Shown piece by piece: positions 16,463 through 25,477 of a stretch of 64,000 nucleotides of DNA (position 1 is the stretch's first letter; every line of letters starts with the position of its first letter). The notes under the pieces were generated by a model. It saw only the letters and a program-made list of their open reading frames with translations. It was not told the origin of the DNA and made no database searches. Source of the DNA: Embiotoca jacksoni (taxonomy: Eukaryota > Chordata > Actinopteri > Embiotocidae); NCBI GenBank assembly GCA_022577435.1, contig JAKOON010000006.1:18319501-18383500 (forward strand). The letters are read 5' to 3'. The position numbers and the translations under genes are program-made.

Positions 16463-16679
16463 CAGTGGGTACGGAAAGTATTCAGACCCCTTTAAATTTT
16501 TCACTCTTTGTTTCATTGCAGCCATTTACTAAAATCAAAAAAGTTCATTTTATTTCTCATTAATGTACACTCAGCACCCCATCTTGACAGAAAAAAACAG
16601 AAATGTAGAAATTTGTGCAAATTTATTAAAAAAGAAAAACTGAAATATCACATGGTCATAAGTATTCAGACCCTTTGCT
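16463..16679 (+). repeat. Left terminal inverted repeat of Tc1 element
   Basis: 217 bp, matching the reverse complement of 17879-18095 at 213 positions. The outer and inner transposase-site cores (AAGTATTCAGACCC) are at 16476 and 16660. Confidence 0.96.
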
Positions 16680-16811
16680 GTGACACTCATATTTAACTCA
16701 TATGCTGTCCATTTCTTCTGATCCTCCTTGAGATGGTTCTACTCCTTCATTGGAGTCCAGCTGTGTTTAATTAAACTGATTGGACTTGATTAGGAAAGGC
16801 ACACACCTGTC

Positions 16812-16818
16812 TATATAA
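16812..16818 (+). promoter_or_regulatory. TATA-like box of the transposase gene
   Basis: TATATAA lies between the left inverted repeat and the transposase start, 20 bp before the first ATG and 41 bp before the family-typical ATG. It is the only TATA-like word in the leader. That it drives transcription is an inference. Confidence 0.4.
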
Positions 16819-16838
16819 GACCTTACAGCTCACAGTGC

Positions 16839-17879
16839 ATGTCAGAGCAAATGAGAATCATGAGATCGAAGGAACTGTCCAAGGAGCTCAGAGACAGAAT
16901 TGTGGCAAGGCACAGATCTGGCCAAGGTTACAAAATAATTTCTGCAGCACTCAAGGTTCCTAAGAGCACAGTGGCCTCCATAATCCTTAAATGGAAGAAG
17001 TTTGGGACGACCAGAACTCTTCCTAGACCTGGCCGTCCAGCCAAACTGAGCAATCGTGGGAGAAGAGCCTTGATGAGAGAGGTAAAGAAGAACCCAAAGA
17101 TCACTGTGGCTGAGCTCCAGAGATGCAGTAGGGAGATGGGAGAAAGTTCCACAAAGTCAACTATCACTGCAGCCCTCCACCAGTCGGGGCTTTATGGCAG
17201 AGTGGCCCGACGGAAGCCTCTCCTCAGTGCAAGACATATGAAAGCCCGCATAGAGTTTGCCAAAAAACACATGAAGGACTCCCAGACTATGAGAAATAAG
17301 ATTCTCTGGTCTGATGAGACCAAGATTGAACTTTTTGGCGTTAATTCTAAGCGGTATGTGTGGAGAAAACCAGGCACTGCTCATCACCTGCCCAATACAA
17401 TCCCAACAGTGAAACATGGTGGTGGCAGCATCATGCTATGGGGGTGTTTTTCAGCTGCAGGGACAGGACGACTGGTTGCAATTGAAGGAAAGATGAATGC
17501 GGCCAAGTACAGAGATATCCTGGAAGAAAACCTCTTCCAGAGTGCTCTGGACCTCAGACTGGGCCGAAGGTTCACCTTCCAACAAGACAATGACCCTGAG
17601 CACACAGCTAAAATAACAAAGGAGTGGCTTCGGAACAACTCTGTGACCATTGTTGACTGGCCCAGCCAGAGCCCTGACCTAAACCCAATTGAGCATCTCT
17701 GGAGAGACCTGAAAATGGCTGTCCACCAACGTTCACCATCCAACCTGACGGAACTGGAGAGGATCTGCAAGGAAGAATGGCAGAGGATCCCCAAATCCAG
17801 GTGTGAAAAGCTTGTTGCATCATTCCCAAGAAGACTCATGGCTGTACTAGCTCAAAAGGGTGCTTCTACTCAATACTGA
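16839..17879 (+). CDS. Tc1-family DD34E transposase, intact
   Basis: This 346-residue protein cuts and pastes the surrounding element by binding the terminal repeats and catalysing strand cleavage and transfer in the nucleus. Residues 8-60 form the first paired-like helix-turn-helix (KELSKELRDRIVARHRSGQG). A GRPAKL AT-hook-like linker lies at about 65-70, and a second DNA-binding half with basic, NLS-like segments extends to about 125. The catalytic triad is complete: D159 (LWSDETK), D250 (FQQDNDPEH) and E285 (NPIEHLW), with 34 residues between the last two. A glycine-rich box (KHGGGSIMLWGCFS) is at 192-205. Length equals the family norm (about 340). There are no frameshifts or internal stops. 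M8 (MRSKELSKELRD, at 16860) is the usual family start; M1 and M5 are in frame upstream. Activity is not proven by sequence alone. Confidence 0.96.
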   Translation: MSEQMRIMRSKELSKELRDRIVARHRSGQGYKIISAALKVPKSTVASIILKWKKFGTTRTLPRPGRPAKLSNRGRRALMREVKKNPKITVAELQRCSREMGESSTKSTITAALHQSGLYGRVARRKPLLSARHMKARIEFAKKHMKDSQTMRNKILWSDETKIELFGVNSKRYVWRKPGTAHHLPNTIPTVKHGGGSIMLWGCFSAAGTGRLVAIEGKMNAAKYRDILEENLFQSALDLRLGRRFTFQQDNDPEHTAKITKEWLRNNSVTIVDWPSQSPDLNPIEHLWRDLKMAVHQRSPSNLTELERICKEEWQRIPKSRCEKLVASFPRRLMAVLAQKGASTQY

Positions 17880-18095
17880 GCAAAGGGTCTGAATACTTAT
17901 GACCATGTGATATTTCAGTTTTTCTTTTTTAATAAATTTGCACAAATTTCTACATTTCTGTTTTTTTCTGTCAAGATGGGGTGCTGAGTGTACATTAATG
18001 AGAAATAAAATGAACTTTTTTGATTTTAGCAAATGGCTGCAATGAAACAAAGAGTGAAAAATTTAAAAGGGTCTGAATACTTTCTGTACTCACTG
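17879..18095 (-). repeat. Right terminal inverted repeat of Tc1 element
   Basis: 217 bp, the inverted partner of 16463-16679. It begins in the transposase stop codon (TGA ends at 17879) and ends CACTG before the TA target dinucleotide. Confidence 0.96.
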
Positions 18096-18540
18096 TATAC
18101 CAATCACTGACAGCAATACATTGATTAGTTTTCATGCAGCATTAATCATTGCACACTGCATATAATCATATTGCATATAATTGTTAAATATAAATTTGTG
18201 ACAAATATGTTGTTATCTTGTTTACAGTCTTACCTAACACCTTTATATTGTGATGAAATTGTAACTCCATGAATGTAAAACCTTACACACATTTAAGTGT
18301 TGACTGTTAACACTGAAAGAGTTCACATTCAAACAACTCAAGATTAAAGTAAAATGTGCTCTTCATGGGAGTGGAGTTTCTCCCAGAGTACAAGGTTCAA
18401 CTGCTGAAAAGTGTTAAAAATCAACTCCAAGAAAAGAGTTACTTTCACTCTGCTTGAGAGTGAATAAGAGGTCTCATGTACAAGCAAAAAGAGTTGATTT
18501 GAACTCAGAGAGAGTTTATTCCAAAGATGTGAATTTGCTG

Positions 18541-19355
18541 TGTAGTGAAATTGAAGATGTTTGGAACCGCCAGGTCATCAGGGACCCAACAGTCTCTCTA
18601 ACGGAGCGTCAGAGTCTGAGAACTTGCTGAAAGTTCAACAACTGGGCCTTTATGGCAGAGCAGCTGGATGGACGCCGCACTGAACAGAAAGCACATGACG
18701 GTTTGCCGAGCTGCACTTACAGGAAAATGAGAAAAAGATTCTGCGGTCTGATGTAGCAAAACTTGAACTCTCATCACCTGCTTGTATCCCTGCAGTGATG
18801 GGAGTGATGCTGAGCAGCAGTGGTCAGAATTACAGGGAGGATGAATGCAGCCAAATACAGAACAGAGAGGTCCTTGAAGAAAACCTGCTCCTGAGTGCAA
18901 AGACCTGAGACCGGGATGATCGTTCACCTCTCAACATGACAACGACACGAAGCACCCGGCCAAGACAATGCTGGAGTGGCTTTAGACAAGCTTCTGACTA
19001 TCCTTGAGTGGCCCAGACAAAAGCCCAAATTTAAACCCCATGTAACATCTTTGGAGAGTCCTGAAGATGGCAGTTCAATCCATCCAATCTGGTAAACCTT
19101 GAGAGGATCTGTCAGGATAAACTGCTTAAATCCAGGTGTGTAAAGCCTGTAGAGACTTACCCAAGTACAGTAAATACTGAATTAAGCGTCTGAAAACGTT
19201 TGTAAATTTTAGATCCGAGACATTTATTTTTAATTTAAAACATGTTATCACTTTGTCATTATGAATTGTTGAGTGATTGATGGGATTAAATGGCAGTTTT
19301 ATGGATTAAAAATAAAATCAACAACAGAAAAAAGTACGAAAAGTGCATGGCTCTG
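18541..19355 (+). pseudogene. Decayed Tc1 element, right half (transposase body and TIR)
   Basis: It continues the old Tc1 begun at 15690. The DNA aligns along the intact transposase next door: GAAGATGTTTGGAACCGCC matches its GAAGAAGTTTGGGACGACC. Recognisable catalytic blocks are KKILRSDV (first Asp kept, following Glu lost) and QHDNDTKHPAK (second Asp kept). The NPIEH block is destroyed by a frameshift (TTTAAACCCCATGTAACATC). There are many stops and indels. The degenerate right terminal repeat ends near AAGTGCATGGCTCTGTA. It cannot encode transposase. Confidence 0.85.
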
Positions 19356-20963
19356 TATTTTATAAAGCAACTGTAACTTTATTAAAGCTCATTATCTCAC
19401 AGGTAGATGCTGTTTTGCCATATTGTTATGTTGGATGGCATCATATGATGAAATATTTCTCAAATTTTTTGCCCACTCTTTATATACAGTTTGTTTACTT
19501 GAGATATAGGCTACATACAGTATACAGTATATCAAAAGGTATCAACTTGCATATGCACACGCTCTGAAATTGAAGTGCACACACAAACACACACACTGAG
19601 CTTTGCGGATCTCTTGGCATGCCTGGTTTCCATGGGGACTTGCATATTTCCAGATTGAGATGGGCACAGGCGGTACTCAGGCCGTATGGGTTGTTGAGGC
19701 TGTGTTTCGAAGGTGCCTCCAACTCCGATTTAGAATTTACATAACGCCGCTCCTCAACACAACGAGAGACGCTTTTAAAATTAAAAAGCAGAGAAGTGAG
19801 AGGCTGCACATTTCAGGGAAATTTCATATTAAAATGAAGAAGGACTGGGTAGTACTGGTAAACAGGTATATAAAATGTATATTCATATTTATATTTATAT
19901 CACGTCGATATTTTCCAAAATTACATTTAGGTCAGTACATTTTTAAATCAATCAAACTTCAGTAAACTTTCTATGTTACAATTGATTAATTTACCATACA
20001 AAAGTCATGATTACAGTAAGCTAAGGATATAAAGAATTGATTTCTGAAGGAGGAATGGAATCCATTTTACCATATTTGATAAAGCTGTTTTATTGAAACT
20101 TATAACAGATGTTGTCTTAACTGGATCTCTTTCCATGGGTTAAAAGATGTGAACATTTCTAGCCAGTGTGAAGGGCTGAAAATGTTAGAATTCGGGAGGT
20201 ATGAACTACATTACTCTCTCAGATATTATTCTGATGTACAGAGGGCTCAGACTGCTCAATAATTTTGACATTCAAATGAATTTGATACCATTTAAAATGG
20301 TTTTCGGGGTAAAAATCTGCATGTAACCCTTTTACTGGAAGACTGTTTTTCCACTCTGAAAGTATTTTTTTAAAAGAGACAAACATCAGAGACGTCACTG
20401 TCTGGGAGGCAGAACAACCTCTTCGCTTTAATTTTTTTTTTATTTGTCAGATTTTACTGTCAAACTGTGTCGCTCTGAGGCACAGGACTGATCACTGGGC
20501 TGCATAATCATTACACCATCCCCTGGCACAGTATTATGATCACACCTACTTGTGCATTCAGTAGCGTTCTTTTTCCCATTGGTAATCATTTATTTTTAAG
20601 CAAACTGCATTAGCTCGGAAAGATTCTTGTCACAACACATAACTCAGAGAAAACTAATTACTGGCATATCACATAGCAACATACACAGGGGGAAACATGC
20701 TAAAACGGATATTTAGGACAACGATGACACTACCGTCTAAATTGAAACAGCCCAAAGTTGAGCGGCGTGTTTTTGTGGGTGGCAGATCACAAACCGCTCA
20801 GATAGTGAAGACACTGGAGTTAGATCAAAGTTCTCAATGGCAAGTAACCAAGAATGATTAAAAAAATATGATTTGGAAAGTTTATCCAGACTTCACTTTA
20901 AAAATTAGTCAATCAAAGGCTCCCCAGCATTAACTCAAAATGTCCAAAGAGAGGTTAAGTTCA

Positions 20964-20965
<2 letters not shown>
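19356..20965. other. No gene seen
   Basis: AT-rich sequence with ORFs up to 120 codons but no recognisable protein or repeat. Confidence 0.45.
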
Positions 20966-21004
<39 letters not shown>

Positions 21005-21016
21005 GTTGATTGATTG
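20966..21016. repeat. (TTGA)n tetranucleotide microsatellite
   Basis: About 12 units of TTGA/ATTG with two TTGG variants near the 3' end. Confidence 0.97.
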
Positions 21017-21503
21017 TCAATCTGACTCTAAAGGCAGCACCAGTCAACAGTTTAACTGACTGACATGGCTGGGCCGTGTATGAAACACTAAAGGGCTTTT
21101 AATTTGAAATGAATACAGGAAGTGACGCCTTTTGGTTGACCAACTCTGCAACTTAATTGCTAAGACACTCACTTACTAAGTGCCAGAGATCAGCATTTAG
21201 AAAGCTAAAACAGCTGTTCTGGTCCAGTGAAGGTTAACTGTTTGCCATCATGGAGAAAATATGAATAGGTGGCTGCCATTTGTGCAGGACTGTAATGGAA
21301 TGATGTATTTAAGATAGAAGTCCCCTTTGTATTTTACTTTTTGTTTTCAGCTCTTTGAGCAAAAACAATACGAACACACTCACAATGACAATGACACATC
21401 AACTTCATTAGGGCCAAGTTGTATTAAGGCCTGCCCAATTATATTTGGCGAGCCATTTTAGCATTGTGTAATTATAAATTTTTCAATCCGTATGAAAGAA
21501 CAA

Positions 21504-21850
21504 AGGGCAGCGCAGTGGTGCAGTGGTTAGCATTGTCCCCTCACAGCGAAAAGGCTCCAGGTTTGAATCTGGTCCTGGGCCTTTCTGTGTGGAGTTTCCA
21601 TGTTCTCCCTGTGCCTGTGTGGGTTCTCTCCGGGTACTCCGGCTTCCTCCCACCATCCAAAAAACACGCACCTCAAGTTAATTGGTGGTTCTAGAAATTG
21701 CCCTCAGGTGTGAATGAGAGCATGAATCTTTGCTTCTGTTTTTCTACAAGTGTTGGCCCTGTGATGGACTGGTGAGCAGTCCAGGGTGTACCCAAAGAGA
21801 GCTGGGATAGGCTCTAGCCAGGACAAAGGACAAAGCAGGTATAGATAATT
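21504..21850 (+). mobile_element. V-SINE-type tRNA-derived SINE
   Basis: The 5' part is tRNA-like, with an A-box region TGGTGCAGTGGTTAG (21516-21530) and B box GGTTTGAATCT (21560-21570) forming an internal RNA polymerase III promoter. It is followed by the core TTTCTGTGTGGAGTTTCCATG, TTCTCCCTGTGCCTGTGTGG, GGGTACTCCGGCTTCCTCCC and TTAATTGGTGGTTCTA. The same layout occurs in the zebrafish DANA/mermaid family of V-SINEs. The 3' part (GTCCAGGGTGTACCC, AGCTGGGATAGGCTC) is also typical of fish members. Sense orientation on +. SINEs of this type are copied by LINE proteins in trans. Confidence 0.85.
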
Positions 21851-23420
21851 AACCATTAACCTCCCCTCACTCTCCTTCATCTGTGTCTGTTCCGCCCTTA
21901 GTGAGACACATGGAGACCATCATGCAAAACACAGCAGACACTCACACACTGAGCTGAAAAGAAACGGGTGTTCATAAATTAGGTAAATAACAATCAAAAC
22001 AATATTTTGACACTTTTCAAACTATTTTGGCCGCACACATCTGTGCAATTGTAGACACAGAAAATAACCTGCACCCTCCCTCCCGCCCCCACGCTAAACT
22101 GCATGAGTCTCTGTAAACACATCAGTCACACGCCGGGCCGTCCACCACCCGCTGTCAATGTATTTCAGTCTCACGCTAAAGTAGAGTACAGTCTGATCAT
22201 ATTCTGATCATATTACAGTCTGATCATATTCTGATCATATTACTATCATATTACTTTAAAAGATGTTTTAAAATATATCAGTGAGCTGATGTCACCACCT
22301 GAAATGAGTAAAGCTCATATATACAAAATGTCTATATTATTGTTGGACTTTTTTCTACCCTGTCAGGGAATCACTAATGTGCCATAAGAGGTTATTTATA
22401 TTTACACACATGGACACAGAAAAATGTGTTATATTGGTAATGATGGTCTGTTTATGAGTGAAAGATTACCACTTATCTTTTGCTTTAAAAACATGGAGAG
22501 TATTTGATGTGTAATTTGTCTTTTTAAATGTAAATATCAGCTACCAAAAATCTTAATTTCCATGTAGAATTTTCATGTGACAAATGGCCAATTTCTGGTT
22601 TTATGAACCATTCAAAAACAAAAGCAATCATTTGTTCACTCATTCCCTCACTGTGTTCATACCTTCAGGCACAGAGCTGTTTGGGTCCAAAATGAGCATT
22701 TTATGATGCCAGGTTTCCAGAATACTTCTTGCAATTTTCACCACATAATGACTTGTTCGGGGGATATTTATCAATCCCTTATATATCCAGGGATCAATTT
22801 TCAGGGTAGGACCTGCTTGATGCTGTGTTACAGCATCTAATTTTAAAGTCACAATATGTTGTTTGTATAAAATGGCAAAACATTGCAATGAAAAAAGTTT
22901 TGTTGGTAGTAACCTAACAATCTCCTTCATTCAGACACTGTAACCACCATTAAATTTCACGCAATGGCTGTCGTGTTAAAATCTTGGAAAAGGCAACAAA
23001 TCGCTCATCTCAGCCTAAACCCAATTTTCTGCATTCGCTCTGAGTCCCCAATACATTAGTGATTGTGTGTGACTTGTGTTTTCAACACTTACTGCAGTGC
23101 TGCCATAATATTCTGCTCAGGGCTGCAGGTTACGCCAAGGAGAACTTCAGCTGCTCCTCAAATTCCACATAAAGGACGAGAATTCAATCAGACTGTAGGC
23201 AAAACAATAACACTGAAAAGGATAGTAGATTAGTGCTGAAGTGATATATTGGGATACATTTAAGCCAACATGTGCTCCAAAGCAACCCTGTCCTCTAGAA
23301 ATTACCTCCATATATTACCGAACTGTTTCCACGGTTGTGTTGTGGTGGCAATGTAATTGCTGGCTGGATTATGTTCACTTCTGCGGTTAGGTGTGGGGGC
23401 AACATAAACCTTTGGTTAGA
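21851..23420. other. No gene seen
   Basis: AT-rich sequence with a short tandem repeat at 22188-22241. A minus-strand ORF of 96 codons (22640-22930) shows no recognisable domain. Confidence 0.45.
22188..22241. repeat. 27-bp tandem duplication containing TGATCATATT units
   Basis: Two perfect copies of a 27-bp unit, each itself made of two TGATCATATT words, followed by partial copies to 22253. TGATCA is palindromic, so the array can form small hairpins. Confidence 0.9.
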
Positions 23421-23755
23421 GGAGCAATGTGTAGGAGTTAAAGTTGAGGTAAAGTTGCAGAACAAACAGAGTTCTCCTCAGTTCATCCTCCCCTTTTCCA
23501 AGCATGTACAGTGAGCCTACAGTGAATGTAAAACTCGTGATAAAACCAAAAGACCTGTCCAGAGTCAGTGTTTGGTGTGTCCATTTTGAGCTGTAGAAAC
23601 ATGGCACGCTCCGTCAAGGAGGACCCGCTCCATATGGGGATATGAAGGGCTCAATATAAGATAATGACAACACAATGATTCTTTGTTCCAGGTGAATATT
23701 TACGTAAAAAACATAATTATGAATATAATATTTAATTTCTGCCAATAGTTCCCAC
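23421..23755 (+). mobile_element. GGTCCAGTGTGTAGG-family repeat, copy 1 (partial)
   Basis: Matches in order a widespread teleost repeat: AATGTGTAGGAGTT, AAAGTTGCAG, CCTCCCCTTTTCCAAGC, CAGTGTTTGGTGTGTCC, GTAGAAACATGGC, GAGGACCCGCTCC, ATTATGAATATAATATTTAA, TTCTGCCAATAG. The far inverted end is missing. It has no ORF of its own. The family looks like a non-autonomous DNA transposon because its two ends are inverted copies. Confidence 0.7.
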
Positions 23756-24010
23756 ACCAGACCGTTGAGATTGGTAGTGATTGTGGTTTTGGTTAAATGT
23801 AATATAGTTGCAGCAGATGTTTTTGGTATGAACCCACAAGCTTTCTCTGACTTTAAACAAGTGCTGGCGGGGCTGAAACAAGACCATGAGAAAGATATTT
23901 TAATTATTAAAATCAACATATATTTGCTGCTGCACTTTAGTTGTATGTATATATAATTTCTGGAGACAGGATTGTCCAAGCAGGTGCATGCTGTCATCCA
24001 TTTTGATTTA

Positions 24011-24110
24011 TCACATCAAGTCAGGTTCATTTGTAAAGCACATTTAAAACACAAAGAAATTTTGACCAAAGTGCTGTACAAAGTTCAACTGAATTAAAAC
24101 CCATCACATA
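24011..24110. repeat. Fragment of CTTTATTTATAAAGCACC-type repeat
   Basis: TTCATTTGTAAAGCACATTTAAAACA followed by AAAGTGCTGTACAAAGTTC is related to the opening of the repeat at 12211-12500. It is heavily diverged. Confidence 0.45.
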
Positions 24111-24633
24111 TTCAGATAGTGTACGTGGTGAAAATAAATTCCACAAAAAATATGTAGATTGTACCACTTCTCACAAACATGCACTGTATTTGAAGAAAAC
24201 ACTCCATTTTTTTTTTTATCATTTTACTTAAAATGGCCTCAATATGTTTCAACTATCCAGTGCAATCATGCTCCTGGTGATTCAAAAATGTAATTCAGAA
24301 TTGAAAAACAAATGCTCGCTTCTTTCTGAGCTCACTGTGAACAATCCTTCACACTATAAAAAATGCAATCAAGGCACGTTTCTTCATCTGCGAACCGTGT
24401 GGGGCCTCATGGGAAACATTCTGTACAATCCACAGCTTCAAACATCAGTCCCTGCTGGAGTCTCTGGAGAAAACCACTAACTGAACTAAAAGTACATGCG
24501 GGTAAGCAGGGGAGAGTAAATTACAACACTTCAGCACATAATAATTCTCAAAATGTACTGAACATCAGAGTTTAATAGCTGAAAATAACAATGCATCCAT
24601 CTCGGGGGGTCAATTCTTCTTTAATGCGACTCG

Positions 24634-24634
<1 letters not shown>

Positions 24635-24667
<33 letters not shown>
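24635..24667. repeat. Poly(T), 33 bp
   Basis: The longest homopolymer in the window. It could be the A-tail of a minus-strand retrocopy, but no retrocopy body is recognisable next to it. Confidence 0.97.
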
Positions 24668-24668
<1 letters not shown>

Positions 24669-24855
24669 TCAAAACAGCATGCTTTTGTCTAATCGCTCAG
24701 GCCTCTATGTCCTTCAGACAGCACTCAGTCTTTTTTTAAACCTGCACATGTGTGTCCTCGGGTGAAGAAATTCTTCTAAGTTAATTACTTGAGACAGTTC
24801 ACAGCTCCACTTGGTTTGAGGGCAAAGTTTAAATATGGCTAAAGTTATAATCAGG

Positions 24856-25477
24856 GGTGGAAGGAGTATTCAGGTCTTTTATTTAAGCATTAATACAATC
24901 CTGTAAAAATACTCAACTCATGCAGTACAATTGTCCCTGTCAGTGTTTAATCAATATCTATAATGTTTTTTGGATTAATATTACTGCTGTTATAATGTGC
25001 ATTTTACTGGTGCAGATAATTTGTATGTACTGTTGGTCAGTTCAATCCACAGTAGTGCATCAAATTCATCAAAAGCATCCTGTAGCGTCCTGTATAGTGT
25101 TGCTGTCCTGTAGGACATCTCTCTAAAAAGCCACATTTTCAGCTCATAAAAAAACAGCTCTGCTTTTAGCTTTGTAACATTTTCCATCTGATCCAAGAGG
25201 GTTTTTAAAAAGCTTATTTATCAGACGTTTAATTTTTCCAGCTCGTAAAGGAATATTTAATCATTCTCTAGAATCACTAGAAACATCCAAATTCAAAATA
25301 AAAAATTTTTTTTGAGTTACATGGTTTTCACTGGACAGGAAGAGTTTGAAGAATTGTAATCTTAATCGAAATCTTAGTCTTGTCAGACAAATGTGAGAGA
25401 GAAGAAAGTTCAGTATTTGCGTCTGAAATGTAGTGAAGTGAACTCAAGTACAAGTACCTTGAATTTGTACTTAAATT
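24856..25477. mobile_element. Probable non-autonomous DNA transposon (GTGGAAGNAGTA..TACTTAAA type)
   Basis: The left end GGTGGAAGGAGTATTCAGGTC with TTTTATTTAAGCATTAATAC, followed by TGTAAAAATACTC, and the right end CAAGTACAAGTACCTTGAATTTGTACTTAAA match the termini of a common fish repeat (GAAGTACTCAGATC ... TTGTACTTAAGTAC). The middle is strongly diverged. Class and exact borders are uncertain. Confidence 0.5.

Larger units (their letters stand above)
16463..18095 (+). mobile_element. Tc1-like transposon, complete (1633 bp)
   Basis: Both ends start CAGTG(G/A)GTAC(G/A)GAAAG and are flanked by the TA dinucleotide expected of Tc1/mariner insertions (16461-16462 and 18096-18097). The terminal inverted repeats are 217 bp and differ at only 4 positions. 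Each carries two direct copies of AAGTATTCAGACCC (left 16476-16489 and 16660-16673; right, inverted, 17885-17898 and 18069-18082). This is the IR/DR arrangement of Sleeping Beauty-type elements, where both direct repeats bind transposase. The interior encodes one full-length transposase. Near-identical ends plus an intact ORF indicate a recent insertion. Confidence 0.97.
16166..18540. mobile_element. Unclassified insertion that splits the old Tc1
   Basis: The sequence 16166-16460 plus 18098-18540 (about 0.74 kb once the young Tc1 is removed) lies between two halves of one Tc1 pseudogene and resembles neither. Its left junction is AATAAT-ACACACTCTTTGG and its right junction is GAATTTGCTGTGTAG-TGAAATTG. 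The right part is full of GAGTTNA/TTAACTC-like words (AAAGAGTTGATTTGAACTC, AAAGAGTTACTTTCACTC). Possible termini are TACACA../..TGTGTA, but a target-site duplication is not clear. No coding sequence is visible, so it may be a non-autonomous DNA transposon. Confidence 0.5.

Noticed and set aside
16508..18050. Two near-identical small ORFs (16508-16696 plus, 17847-18050 minus) and several minus-strand ORFs inside the Tc1
   Set aside because: The pair is the same sequence read outward in the two terminal inverted repeats. The others are antisense shadows of the transposase.
21464..21694. 76-codon ORF with a protein-like look
   Set aside because: It is the V-SINE read through; both strands are open over its GC-rich core.
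24635..24667. Poly(T) as the tail of a processed pseudogene
   Set aside because: No recognisable gene body or target duplication beside it.
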